Assembly (NCBI GenBank): GCA_963691835.1
Contig: OY829383.1
Location: 2,294,001-2,358,000 of the forward strand
Origin: G963691835 sp963691835
GTDB lineage: Bacteria; Pseudomonadota; Alphaproteobacteria; Thalassobaculales; Thalassobaculaceae
Length of the DNA stretch: 64,000 bases
Direction: 5' to 3'
A program made the translations under genes and the position numbers. Positions 34,961-43,431 of this stretch are shown here, piece by piece. The first letter of the stretch is position 1; each line of letters begins with the position of its first letter. The notes under the pieces were generated by a model that worked only from the letters and a program-made list of their open reading frames with translations, did not search any database and was not told where the DNA came from.

Positions 34961-35950
34961 CTATGAGGACGGGCTGTTGTAAATGATCTGGCTGCCGTCG
35001 AACTCGATTGAGATGGGTACGTGTAGCAGCGTGGGCAGAGCCCGGATAATGTCGCTGTGTCTGTCGGGTGGAGCGATGAAGAGGACGAAACCACCCCCGC
35101 CCGCGCCGAGCAGCTTGCCGCCGTAGGCGCCGTGCAGTCGTCCCAGTCGGTAGGTTTCGTCGATCGCTTCAGTCGAAACGGCTTCTGTCAGGCCGCGTTT
35201 TCGTTGCCAGGACTCATCCAGCAAAGCGCCAAACGCGGTCATGTCCGTGCCGTTTTGGAGAATGCTGTCCGCCTCATCGACCATATCCCGCAAGCGGGTC
35301 ATGTCGTCCTTCTTCCTGGGAATGCTCTTGATCGTCTCGCCAGCGATCACCGAAGACTGTCTGGACAGGCCCGTATAGAACAGCAGCATGTGGGACTCGA
35401 GGTGTCCGATGCTTTCCGCCGGGAGTGCTCGTGGCTGAACCTCAAAGCCTCCGTTCCTGTCGATGTCGACCCGGTTCAGTCCGCCAAATGACGCGGCGAT
35501 CTGATCCTGAATGCCGACATTCTCCTTCAGAATGTTCTGCTCGATGTTAATGGCACCGGCGGCAAGTTGCGCCTTGTTCTGACGACATCCCTGGAGGCTC
35601 TGCAGTGCGTGGAAAACGCCGACCGTAAAGCTTGAACTCGACCCGATGCCGGATCTGGCCGGCAGGTCACCTTGGTGGTGAATCTCGACGCCCTTTGTGA
35701 TCCCGAGTTCCAGCAAACTCGCGCGGACCACTGGATGCTCTATCTCTTCGGGATGGTCGACCGTCTCAATCTTAGACCAGACAATCCGGCTTCCTTTGTC
35801 GAAGAATGGGGGCAGAAACCGGGCTGTGATGTAGCAGAAACGGTTGATCGTGCAGCTCAGCACCGCCCCGCCGTTCTCTTGGAACCATGCGGGATAGTCC
35901 GTTCCGCCGCCAAAGAACGAGATTCTGAACGGCGTTCGGCTGATTATCAT
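34961..35950 (-). CDS. hddA: D-glycero-alpha-D-manno-heptose 7-phosphate kinase-like GHMP kinase
   Basis: A 329-residue GHMP kinase. The N-terminus is SRTPFRISFFGGGTDYPAWF, which binds the sugar, and the ATP motif is DLPARSGIGSSSSFTVG (about 95-111). A late glycine-rich KLLGAGGGGFVLF closes the active site. These are typical of HddA, which makes heptose 1,7-bisphosphate in the route to GDP-D,D-heptose. The later HddC step is encoded about 15 kb away. Isomerase (GmhA) and phosphatase (GmhB) genes are not in the window. It is divergent from the plus-strand glycan genes that start at 36219. Confidence 0.87.
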   Translation of the reverse strand: MIISRTPFRISFFGGGTDYPAWFQENGGAVLSCTINRFCYITARFLPPFFDKGSRIVWSKIETVDHPEEIEHPVVRASLLELGITKGVEIHHQGDLPARSGIGSSSSFTVGVFHALQSLQGCRQNKAQLAAGAINIEQNILKENVGIQDQIAASFGGLNRVDIDRNGGFEVQPRALPAESIGHLESHMLLFYTGLSRQSSVIAGETIKSIPRKKDDMTRLRDMVDEADSILQNGTDMTAFGALLDESWQRKRGLTEAVSTEAIDETYRLGRLHGAYGGKLLGAGGGGFVLFIAPPDRHSDIIRALPTLLHVPISIEFDGSQIIYNSPSS

Positions 35951-36218
35951 TATATCGGTGTTTCTCGCAGCCAGCGGCGGGATGTCATGCGCTCGTCTTG
36001 AACTGAGACGGGTGTTACCGGCTCAACGCGCAGGGGTCAATCTGGTTGTCCGCGACATCCATAACCGATCGGGCGCCAGCATTCGCTGGTGGTTTGAACG
36101 GGCTCAATCCTGTACACGGTCACGGGACGGATCTTCCGAAGTCTTCGATTGATGCCGTCTTGTCCTGGGTCCAATAGCGGCCAAAAGACAGTCATCCGGA
36201 AAGTTCTCGGGCCTGTAG

Positions 36219-36923
36219 ATGCAATCGCAAGTTTTGCCAGTTCATACTGTCTCCGTGCCGGAACGTGGTCCCCATGAGGGACTGGTGGCGTACTTCTGGA
36301 AGCTTCACGCCTTTAGCATGGCGTATCTTGATGAGATCGACGTTGGCGATAGCGACGACCCTGTCTTCTATGCGGAGCACATCCTCCAGCCGCGTTTGAC
36401 GGCGCGTTCGAAGGAGATGCTTCCCCAGTTCCCCGAGCCGGATTTTCGGGTGGACGTCCCCGCGGCGGCTTATGCTCTCCCATCTGGACTCAATACCGTA
36501 GGCTCTCTCCTCGACCGATTGTCCATCTGCGCAGTGAAAGAATGGTTCTTCCGAAAGGGCCCGGGGGATATTCGCGCCGCCGAAGAACTCCGGGCCGGAT
36601 TGACCACGGATATCGTGGCATCCTTGGCCATGGCGATTCCCGATCGGCAGCAGGAACAGCCAAAGGTCACAAGTCATCGATCCGAGGCCGAATACGCAAC
36701 TCTTGCAGAAGCATATTGCGACCTCATGGAGATTCACGTCTGTTTCTGGGAGAAGCAGGATCTGAGTTACGGCAGCAAGACCTACAGCATTCCGACCGAG
36801 TCCTATATGAGGTTCGTGAAGTACGGGGTGGAGCTGAATGTTCGCCGGGCTCATTGCTTGTTCCGCGCGGCACAGCATTATTGGGATCAGGTTTTGCTGG
36901 ACCGGCCCTTGGCCGAACGCTGA
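36219..36923 (+). CDS. Unrecognised 234-residue protein in the glycan locus
   Basis: I do not recognise this protein. It is largely helical, without signal peptide or membrane segment. Notable stretches are HEGLVAYFWKLHAFSMAYLD, AEYATLAEAYCDLMEIHVCF and RAHCLFRAAQHYWDQVL. The codon composition is like that of its neighbours. It is divergent from hddA and 57 bases before the glycosyltransferase-dioxygenase fusion gene, with which it is probably co-transcribed. The start ATG lacks a strong ribosome binding site. A role tied to glycan assembly is inferred only from position. Confidence 0.7.
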   Translation: MQSQVLPVHTVSVPERGPHEGLVAYFWKLHAFSMAYLDEIDVGDSDDPVFYAEHILQPRLTARSKEMLPQFPEPDFRVDVPAAAYALPSGLNTVGSLLDRLSICAVKEWFFRKGPGDIRAAEELRAGLTTDIVASLAMAIPDRQQEQPKVTSHRSEAEYATLAEAYCDLMEIHVCFWEKQDLSYGSKTYSIPTESYMRFVKYGVELNVRRAHCLFRAAQHYWDQVLLDRPLAER

Positions 36924-36980
36924 TCCGATTACCGCTCCGGGGCTGATATCGGAGAGAAACCTCATCCGAGGGAGAGGGGT

Positions 36981-39065
36981 GTGTGGCGTAATCCGCACCA
37001 GGATGTTGGCAAGACCGCTGAACGATGGCGTGACCTGAAGGCCGCCATTTGCGGGCAGGTAACCGCTTTCGATGCCCGACAGGCTTGGTACCTGATCCTG
37101 GAAGGCGGGATCGGCGACTACATGTTCGTTCTCACCTATCTACGGGCCTTTCGGAAAGCTCATGGCGGACCGATAATCTTGATTATGGCGTCCGGCATGA
37201 GGGATCTCGCCTCTTTGTTCGCGGACGAGATCGACTCTGCAATTTTCCTGGAGCGGACCGACCTGCGTGCCCTGCGGGCGACGACAGCGTTTGCGCGCTT
37301 CGAGCCGGGAGACCCGATCGTCACCTGGTGGCCTGCTTATGGCGACGGGCGGATATCGGCGTTCCACGACTGGCCGGGTGGACTGACGATTCGTGACGTC
37401 GCCCGGATCATGTTGCGGTTGGCGCCATCGGCAACAGTGAACAGTCCGGTGGTGCCGGATGAAACCCGTGAGTCAGCGGTTCAGTTGCTGGCCCAGCACG
37501 GCCTTCGCCCTGGCCGGACCGTCGTCTTGTTTCCGTTCGCCAATACGGCACCGCGGCATCCACCCGCTTGGTGGACATCGCTGGCAGACCGTCTCAAGAC
37601 CCTCGACTATGACATCGCCATCAACGCGGATACGCCGCACGCCAAAGTGAAGCATCGGGATGCGGACAACCCTACCGCTACGGAGGCGTATGGCTCACTG
37701 ATGTCTGTCGGGGCGTCCGTTTACATGACCAAAGCTCAGGTCGTGCCCTTCGTGGAGGCGGCGGGCGCCGTCATTCTGACGCAGAGCGGAATTGGCGACC
37801 TTCTGGCTTTCGCCAACGCGCGAAAACTCATCATCTCGCCTTGCCGGCGTGATCCATCCGCTCCCAACGGGTTGGATTTGAGCATCTGCTTCGGCGGTGC
37901 CAACGGTGGCGGAAGCCTGATCCGGTGCCATGATGCTGAAGACTGCTTGGAGATCGACCTCCCGCTGGATGACGTGTTTGATCCGGCACTGGTAGATCAT
38001 TGGCTCGACACCGTCGAAACACCATCCGAAACGATGTCGGCCTTGGAGCATGCCAACCTCAACAACCGCGTCATGCAAAGTGTCCTGGCCAATCTGCAAC
38101 AGGCCGTCCATGCGGTGAACCGGCCGGTCATCGCAGAGGGTATCGCGAAGATCGTCTCCCGCGAGACAGCGGGTTTCGAGCTGCCGTGGCCCGACGCCGA
38201 CACGCCGCAAGAGTTTGCACCGCTTGCAAAGGATGGGATCTCGCAAGCCGCATCATTCCTGACAGAGCCACAGCGGCGGGACGTGTTGTCTGCGCTTCGG
38301 GACCAACCGGTCTTCAACGCGCATACGATCACCCGAAGCGATGGTGTTGCCCGGCGGATCGGTGAGGGGGCGGAGGATTTTCAGTACGGAGCCTTCCAAC
38401 GGCGTGCTCTGCTGGAAGCCCCGCATCTGCTGGAAGTCGTGACGTCGGCGCCGATCATGCGCACCGTGCAAGACTATCTTGGATGTCTTCCGAAGCTCTA
38501 TTCCTTCAACGCGTTCTGGAACTTTCCCGCCCCGAAGGTCTTCAAACGCAATGAAGCGCTCTACAGCGGGGTCCAGACCTTTCATCGGGACAGTGACGAC
38601 TTCCGCTTCCTCAGCCTGTTTATCTTCCTGGATGGATCTGACGGGGATCATGTGTATTTCCCCGGCACCCAAACCGTCGAGGGTACGCGGGATCTTTACA
38701 ACCGCTTTCGGAGTGAGGCATCGGACGCCGGCCTTGCCGATGCTCTCGGGGACCTCAAGCCCGATGATCTCTTTCGAGGTGCCGGTCTCAACAAGGCGTT
38801 CAGTGTAATGACGCCGGCCGGTACTGTGCGCGTCCGGCCCGAACCCGGTACCGGCTTCCTGGCGGACCCGTACGGCGTTCATCGTGGAGAGGTTCCGACC
38901 GAGTCCCGACTGCTGCTCACGGTCCGCTTTGGCTTGTACAGCAATACGTCCGCTTCTTATGAGACACCTCATAGCCGGGTGCCGTGGTCCCTTATCCAGA
39001 ATCGCGTGCCGGCTGGGGATGCAATGCGTTATGTGCTGGATCTGATGGTCGATTTCGATCGCTGA
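36981..39065 (+). CDS. GT9-like glycosyltransferase fused to a PhyH-like dioxygenase domain
   Basis: A 694-residue fusion. Residues about 35-340 look like a heptosyltransferase (GT9)-type GT-B fold: WYLILEGGIGDYMFVLTYLR at the start and RTVVLFPFANTAPRHPPAWW in the nucleotide-sugar half, followed by TQSGIGDLLAFAN. From about 430 the protein resembles Fe(II)/2-oxoglutarate dioxygenases: HRD at 535-537, a distal His at about 634 (YGVHRGEVP), and an Arg in LLLTVRFGLY. HVYFPGTQTVEG lies between, as in PhyH. It may transfer and hydroxylate a sugar. GTG at 36981 follows GGAGAGGGG. No known enzyme with this exact architecture comes to mind. Confidence 0.78.
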   Translation: MWRNPHQDVGKTAERWRDLKAAICGQVTAFDARQAWYLILEGGIGDYMFVLTYLRAFRKAHGGPIILIMASGMRDLASLFADEIDSAIFLERTDLRALRATTAFARFEPGDPIVTWWPAYGDGRISAFHDWPGGLTIRDVARIMLRLAPSATVNSPVVPDETRESAVQLLAQHGLRPGRTVVLFPFANTAPRHPPAWWTSLADRLKTLDYDIAINADTPHAKVKHRDADNPTATEAYGSLMSVGASVYMTKAQVVPFVEAAGAVILTQSGIGDLLAFANARKLIISPCRRDPSAPNGLDLSICFGGANGGGSLIRCHDAEDCLEIDLPLDDVFDPALVDHWLDTVETPSETMSALEHANLNNRVMQSVLANLQQAVHAVNRPVIAEGIAKIVSRETAGFELPWPDADTPQEFAPLAKDGISQAASFLTEPQRRDVLSALRDQPVFNAHTITRSDGVARRIGEGAEDFQYGAFQRRALLEAPHLLEVVTSAPIMRTVQDYLGCLPKLYSFNAFWNFPAPKVFKRNEALYSGVQTFHRDSDDFRFLSLFIFLDGSDGDHVYFPGTQTVEGTRDLYNRFRSEASDAGLADALGDLKPDDLFRGAGLNKAFSVMTPAGTVRVRPEPGTGFLADPYGVHRGEVPTESRLLLTVRFGLYSNTSASYETPHSRVPWSLIQNRVPAGDAMRYVLDLMVDFDR

Positions 39066-39105
39066 TCAGTATGCGTCAAGGATTTCCCAGGAAACTCAGG
39101 GTCAT

Positions 39106-40161
39106 TTGATGAGTTCACTATCTATTCTGACGCCCACGCGGAACCGTCCCATTTTGCTGCGAAATGGGCTCCAGCTTCTGGCGGACCGCCCGACCAAACA
39201 TGGTGTGATCGTGGTCGATGGGAGCGATCCTGATATTCGTCCGTTGAACGAGGCGGCCGTCCGCGATGTTCAAAGCGCGATCAATGTTCAGTACTTCGTG
39301 CCTGAATATCTTGAAGATACCGAGTTCACCGGCAAGCGCGGCAATCTACAGATGATGGAGGCGGCCAAACAGGCCACCTGCAAATACCTGATGTATGTGG
39401 CGGATGACGACTTTTTCCTGGAGGACGGGGTCGACGCGCTGTTGGCGAAGGCGGAGGCCAATCCCGACGCGGTCTTCAGTGGTGGTGTCGCCGTGAAGGT
39501 GGAAACTTCTGGCGTGGGGGACGAGGCGAAGTCGGACTTGCGGCTCAGCCATTTTCGGACGGGTTTCGTTGACGACGCCGATCCGATCGACCGGTTGGTC
39601 AACCAGATTCGGTACTCATCAACGTTGCTGTACGGAGTCTTTGACCGGTATGCGTTCTCACGCGCGTTCGATGGCTTGCCCGACCTCGATCTTCCGGCGC
39701 CGTTCACGGAGACGCTGGTCAACACAATGATGGTTCTGCATGGGCCTACCGTCCGGTCGGATGACTTCACGATCGTTCGTCATGTTCACGACCGCGCATT
39801 CGCGAAGATGATCCGGTCCGACGTATCGCCTACAAGTCCATTCCATTCCGAGTTCGCGTCCAATTTTACGCGTTTCTTGAAGAATGTGGCTGTTGGAATG
39901 TCACTCCGGGACGTTCCGGTCGCCCAGCGAGATTTGCGACGGATTGAACGGGCCTTTCTCTATTCGTTCGTCGCTCGCACTGAACCATCTTTCGGCCTGT
40001 CGATGGAGAAGTCCTCTCATACCGAGGCCTACGATCGCGCGGTTGCATATCTGCAAGAGAACTATCTTACCGATCCGGCTCTGAAGCCGATCTTCGACAC
40101 GATCAGCCAGAATCAGACTGTAGGTTTATCCGACCCGAGAACTGGCCGTGAGGGAATCTGA
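39106..40161 (+). CDS. TIGR00180-type glycosyltransferase (GT2-like)
   Basis: A 351-residue GT-A-fold glycosyltransferase. The N-terminus SILTPTRNRPILLRNGLQLL and the metal/nucleotide site YVADDDFFLEDGVDALL (the DDD motif) match family 2 and TIGR00180 proteins. VVDGSDPDIRPLN also fits. No membrane segments are seen, so it acts at the cytoplasmic face, transferring a sugar to a lipid-linked or protein acceptor. It starts 40 bases after the fusion gene, in the same direction, and ends the plus-strand glycan block. Confidence 0.86.
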   Translation: MMSSLSILTPTRNRPILLRNGLQLLADRPTKHGVIVVDGSDPDIRPLNEAAVRDVQSAINVQYFVPEYLEDTEFTGKRGNLQMMEAAKQATCKYLMYVADDDFFLEDGVDALLAKAEANPDAVFSGGVAVKVETSGVGDEAKSDLRLSHFRTGFVDDADPIDRLVNQIRYSSTLLYGVFDRYAFSRAFDGLPDLDLPAPFTETLVNTMMVLHGPTVRSDDFTIVRHVHDRAFAKMIRSDVSPTSPFHSEFASNFTRFLKNVAVGMSLRDVPVAQRDLRRIERAFLYSFVARTEPSFGLSMEKSSHTEAYDRAVAYLQENYLTDPALKPIFDTISQNQTVGLSDPRTGREGI

Positions 40162-40197
40162 CCGCCTGATCTCGTGGTCGGAGAGGAGCAGGCCTGG

Positions 40198-40830
40198 TCA
40201 ATCATCCGCCAGCGACGCTGCCATCGTCTCTGCGACCGCCGCCTGGTCTGAAACGCCTTGGCCGCGAAGTCCGGTGATCACCCCGCTCTGATCGGCTTCG
40301 GAGCGGTTCTGAGACATCTTCGACTTCGCCTCGATGTCCAATACCGAAACCGCAATACCAACGATGGCGCGTCGCTGCATCCGGAGCGCGTCCGCCGTCA
40401 TCTTATCGAGAGTCCATGGCTTCTTGGGTAGAAGCTCCTGTTCCTGCTGGGCACTCAGGTCTGTGATGACAGCCAGGGTCTCCTCGCTATCGAGGAGTGA
40501 TGGCGCGCCCTGCATATGAACCGTCTAGTAGTTCCAGGTGGGAACGAGTCCGTCCGTCTCGTACCAGTCTGGCGAGACATAGGCTTGCGGTCCCGTGAAG
40601 ATCACGGTTGCGCGGTTTGAGCCCTCAACAGCGCGCCAGATTGGGTTGGCTTTGGCGACATGGCACCGGAGCCGGCCCATCTCACCTTCGTCCGGGTCAA
40701 AAATAAAGGGAACCTGGGCGGTCTCGACGCCTTCTGTTCCCTCTAGAATCATCACGGCAAACGGGTGCCTTCGGACCAACTCATGGACCGCGGCGGTATC
40801 TTCCAGGGAGAAGTGCCTGGGCGTGTACAT
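40198..40830 (-). pseudogene. PaiB-like FMN-binding negative transcriptional regulator, split by one in-frame stop
   Basis: Two adjacent pieces in the same frame together make a full-length PaiB-like protein of about 210 codons. The N-terminal piece (40525-40830) begins MYTPRHFSLEDTAAVHELVR and ends VPTWNY. A TAG at 40525-40527 follows, then TVHMQGAP continues to the end at 40198 with a PWTLDKM segment. In the family TWNY is followed by residues such as (Q/A)xVH, so the TAG probably replaces a CAG codon. PaiB proteins bind a flavin and, in Bacillus, repress sporulation and protease genes. Apart from the stop both halves look well preserved, suggesting recent inactivation, readthrough or a sequencing error. 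Confidence 0.85.
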
Positions 40831-40945
40831 GGGGCGGCGTTCCGGGGATCAGCGTTGTGGAGGAAACCGGAAAGATCAGCCTCTCCGGTTTTCCACGCTC
40901 TAACACTCCTCGCCGTATAGCGATAGTCCTACCCAATGGCGTGGC

Positions 40946-41176
40946 TTAGTAGCCGAAGCCCCGGCCTGGGACGCGTGGGACAGGCCGACGCGGCAGGACA
41001 TGGTGCGGGGTTTTGGCGAGCCAGGAAACAAGCCCGCTGATACCTGTCCCAATCGCTGCGAAGACGTCCCCAGCAGCTTCGGACCGCATGCGGCGACCTC
41101 GGGCGATCGCCCTGTCAATCTCCGCCTGGCTTAACTCGAAGACGGCCCGATCCGTTCCATTTTGATACTGTGTCAT
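40946..41176 (-). CDS. Small hypothetical protein, DUF1127/YjiS-like in size and charge
   Basis: A 76-residue basic protein. A helical N-terminal half (LSQAEIDRAIARGRRMRSEA) is followed by AAIGTGISGLVSWLAK and a proline/arginine-rich tail. It resembles small alphaproteobacterial proteins of the YjiS/RSP_7527 kind, but the match is weak. The ATG at 41176 is followed by an AT-rich upstream region (about 41200-41280) suitable for a promoter. Function unknown. Confidence 0.5.
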   Translation of the reverse strand: MTQYQNGTDRAVFELSQAEIDRAIARGRRMRSEAAGDVFAAIGTGISGLVSWLAKTPHHVLPRRPVPRVPGRGFGY

Positions 41177-41382
41177 GATCGAATTCTCCGGTTTGGTTCT
41201 GTTGTGAGAATAGTTAATTATCTCTCATTAGGCGTCAAATCGGACAAATAGATATTTATAAGTGATAATATGGAATGAATAGAATGGATGTCAGTGCGGA
41301 CGGCTCCCAACGCGATGCCGGAGGATGACGGCACGGGACGGTCTCGGTATGACTGAGAGCCGATGCCACCGGGACCTATGCC

Positions 41383-42615
41383 ATGACCGACTTTCCTGAC
41401 CCTCCGTCGACGTTTGCCCCCGCGCTTCCTTTGTCTGGCGTGCGTGTCCTGGCGGTTGAGCAGTACGGGGCAGGGCCGTTCGGGACGATGTATCTCGCCA
41501 ATACCGGCGCGGAAGTCATCAAAGTCGAGAACCCGCGCGACGGCGGCGACATGTCCCGCGCCGTGGGTCCTCATTTCCTGCCATCGGGCGAGAGTCAGTT
41601 CTTCCAGTCGTTCAATCTCAACAAGCGGAGTGTGACGGTCGACCTGAAGAGCGAGGCGGGGCGGGCTGTCTTCATGGACCTCGTGCGCTCTGCGGACGCT
41701 GTGGCCAACAACCTCCGCGGCGACGTGCCCGCGTCACTCGGCATAGATTACGCGGCCCTCCGTGAGGCCAACCCCAAGATCGTCTGCGCCCACCTTTCCG
41801 CGTACGGTCGGGAGGGATCGCGCGCGACGTGGCCGGGGTTTGACTACCTGATGCAGGCGGAAACCGGTTGGTTCTCCGTTACGGGCGAACCCGGGTCGCC
41901 GCCCGCGCGCTTCGGCTTGTCGGTGGTCGACATGATGACGGGCCTTGCCATGGCTTTCGCCTTGGTTTCCGCCATCGTGTCCGCCCGAGCCACGGGACAG
42001 GGCCGCGATATTGACGTGAGCCTTTTCGATTTGGCGCTTCACAACACGAGCTATCTATCGACGTGGTTTCTCAACGCGGGCGTGGTGACGGAACGCCTGC
42101 CCCGGTCCGCCCATCCGGTTCTGACCCCCTGTCAGCTCTTCAAAACGGGCGACGGCTGGATCTACCTGATGTGCAACAAGGAAAAGTTCTGGCCAATCCT
42201 TTGCCAGAAGATCGGACGGCCTGAACTGGGCGAGGACCCCCGGTACCTTCGGTTCGCCGATCGTCTGTCGCGACGGGACGAGATACAGGACCTTCTCGAC
42301 ACGGCGTTATCGGCCAAGCCGACCCAGTATTGGCTTGAGGTCTTCGGTGGTGCGGTTCCGGCCGCCCCCATCAACGACATCCGGGATGCCATGGACAACC
42401 CGTTCGTTGCGGAGCGCGGCGGCCTGCAAACGATTGATCCACCGCCTGGCGCAGCCGAGGGCTTCCGCGTCGCGGCCCATCCGATCCGGACGCCAAACGT
42501 TGAGACACCATCAAAGCCAGCACCCGACCTGGGAGCGGATACGGAGGCCCTTCTGACGGAGCTTGGTTACGACGCTGATCGGATTGCTGGGCTGCGAAAG
42601 GCCGGCGTTATCTGA
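41383..42615 (+). CDS. CaiB/BaiF-family CoA transferase
   Basis: A 410-residue family III CoA transferase. The N-terminus LSGVRVLAVEQYGAGPFGTM, VIKVENPRDGGDMSR and LNKRSVTVDLKSEAGRAVF are conserved blocks. The catalytic aspartate is expected in PGFDYLMQAETGW. The C-terminal region contains APINDIRDAMDNPFVAERG. These enzymes move CoA between carboxylic acids; the acids cannot be named from sequence. It is flanked by oppositely oriented genes, with no operon partner, and has a short upstream region rich in A and T. Confidence 0.92.
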   Translation: MTDFPDPPSTFAPALPLSGVRVLAVEQYGAGPFGTMYLANTGAEVIKVENPRDGGDMSRAVGPHFLPSGESQFFQSFNLNKRSVTVDLKSEAGRAVFMDLVRSADAVANNLRGDVPASLGIDYAALREANPKIVCAHLSAYGREGSRATWPGFDYLMQAETGWFSVTGEPGSPPARFGLSVVDMMTGLAMAFALVSAIVSARATGQGRDIDVSLFDLALHNTSYLSTWFLNAGVVTERLPRSAHPVLTPCQLFKTGDGWIYLMCNKEKFWPILCQKIGRPELGEDPRYLRFADRLSRRDEIQDLLDTALSAKPTQYWLEVFGGAVPAAPINDIRDAMDNPFVAERGGLQTIDPPPGAAEGFRVAAHPIRTPNVETPSKPAPDLGADTEALLTELGYDADRIAGLRKAGVI

Positions 42616-42634
42616 TCCGGCTTGGTTGCGGCCG

Positions 42635-43351
42635 TCATCGTTTCGGGTAGGGGAGCGTATGTGCCCGCATTCTGGCGTAGAGCGCCAGCCGTCTCGGCAG
42701 CGCGCGGTCGCCCAAATGATCGATCACCCACTCTTCCAGTGATCCGCCAGCGCCGAAGCGCGCGTGCACGACGCCAAGTTTCTCTCGCTGGCCAAGCTCC
42801 TGGAAGTTCCGGCCCTCCGCCGGTACTTCGGCGAGAGCGACCGGTTCTCCATCCAAAGCCAACGCGCCGCCCAGGCTGACATAGCAGCCGACCGGCTCCT
42901 CGATCCGCCGTCCCGTGCGGTTGAGCACGATGTCCACGTCGAGGGGAAAGAAGTCGTAGGCAAATCCCACGCGCTCCGTTTCATGCATCCGATCGACCTG
43001 AGCTGTCGTCAGCCAGGTCACCGCAGCCTGAACGCGCGTGCCCGGAGATCGATGGATCGTGGCGGGCAAGGAGCCGTATCCGGCAATGTGAGCGGAGTAG
43101 ACGACATCATGGTCCGCTACCGTGGTCCAAGTCACAGGGATGATGGCGTCTGACCCTGTTCCGAACTTGCGGGTCAACTGTTCCGGCGCCCGGTTTGAGC
43201 CGATCGCCAGAACGGGGGTTCTCCCATCCAGCGGCGCGTCATCCTGCAATGGCTCAATGGTGCCCGACCGGAAGATGTAGTCGTGCGTTGGCGCCGCATA
43301 GGGATATCCGAACGCCCGGTCGAGGGCGGCGCTACGATCTATCTCGCTCAC
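42635..43351 (-). CDS. Gamma-glutamylcyclotransferase-fold protein, uncharacterised
   Basis: A 238-residue protein with a cyclotransferase-like signature: PVLAIGSNRAPEQLTRKFG resembles the YGSN substrate loop of gamma-glutamylcyclotransferases, and MHETERVGFAYDFF offers a candidate catalytic Glu. Strand-rich stretches such as VVYSAHIAGYGSLPATIHRS fit the fold. It is not ChaC itself, which is encoded next door. The substrate is unknown. It is convergent with the CoA-transferase gene and 80 bases downstream of chaC on the same strand. Confidence 0.65.
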   Translation of the reverse strand: MSEIDRSAALDRAFGYPYAAPTHDYIFRSGTIEPLQDDAPLDGRTPVLAIGSNRAPEQLTRKFGTGSDAIIPVTWTTVADHDVVYSAHIAGYGSLPATIHRSPGTRVQAAVTWLTTAQVDRMHETERVGFAYDFFPLDVDIVLNRTGRRIEEPVGCYVSLGGALALDGEPVALAEVPAEGRNFQELGQREKLGVVHARFGAGGSLEEWVIDHLGDRALPRRLALYARMRAHTLPYPKR

Positions 43352-43431
43352 AAGCGTTTCCTGAAGGCCTTTTGGGAACCGAATGTGAGGTGACTACACC
43401 GGCGACGGGTCGTTTGTCGATGAGCCCGGTG

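Noticed and set aside
34776..34982. Short plus-strand frame between the small membrane gene and hddA
   Set aside because: It runs into the 3' end of hddA, has no domain and no ribosome binding site.
40864..40891. AAACCGGA/TCCGGTTT hairpin near the paiB pseudogene
   Set aside because: The loop is long (12 bases) and no T-rich tail follows on the strand of the gene it would terminate.
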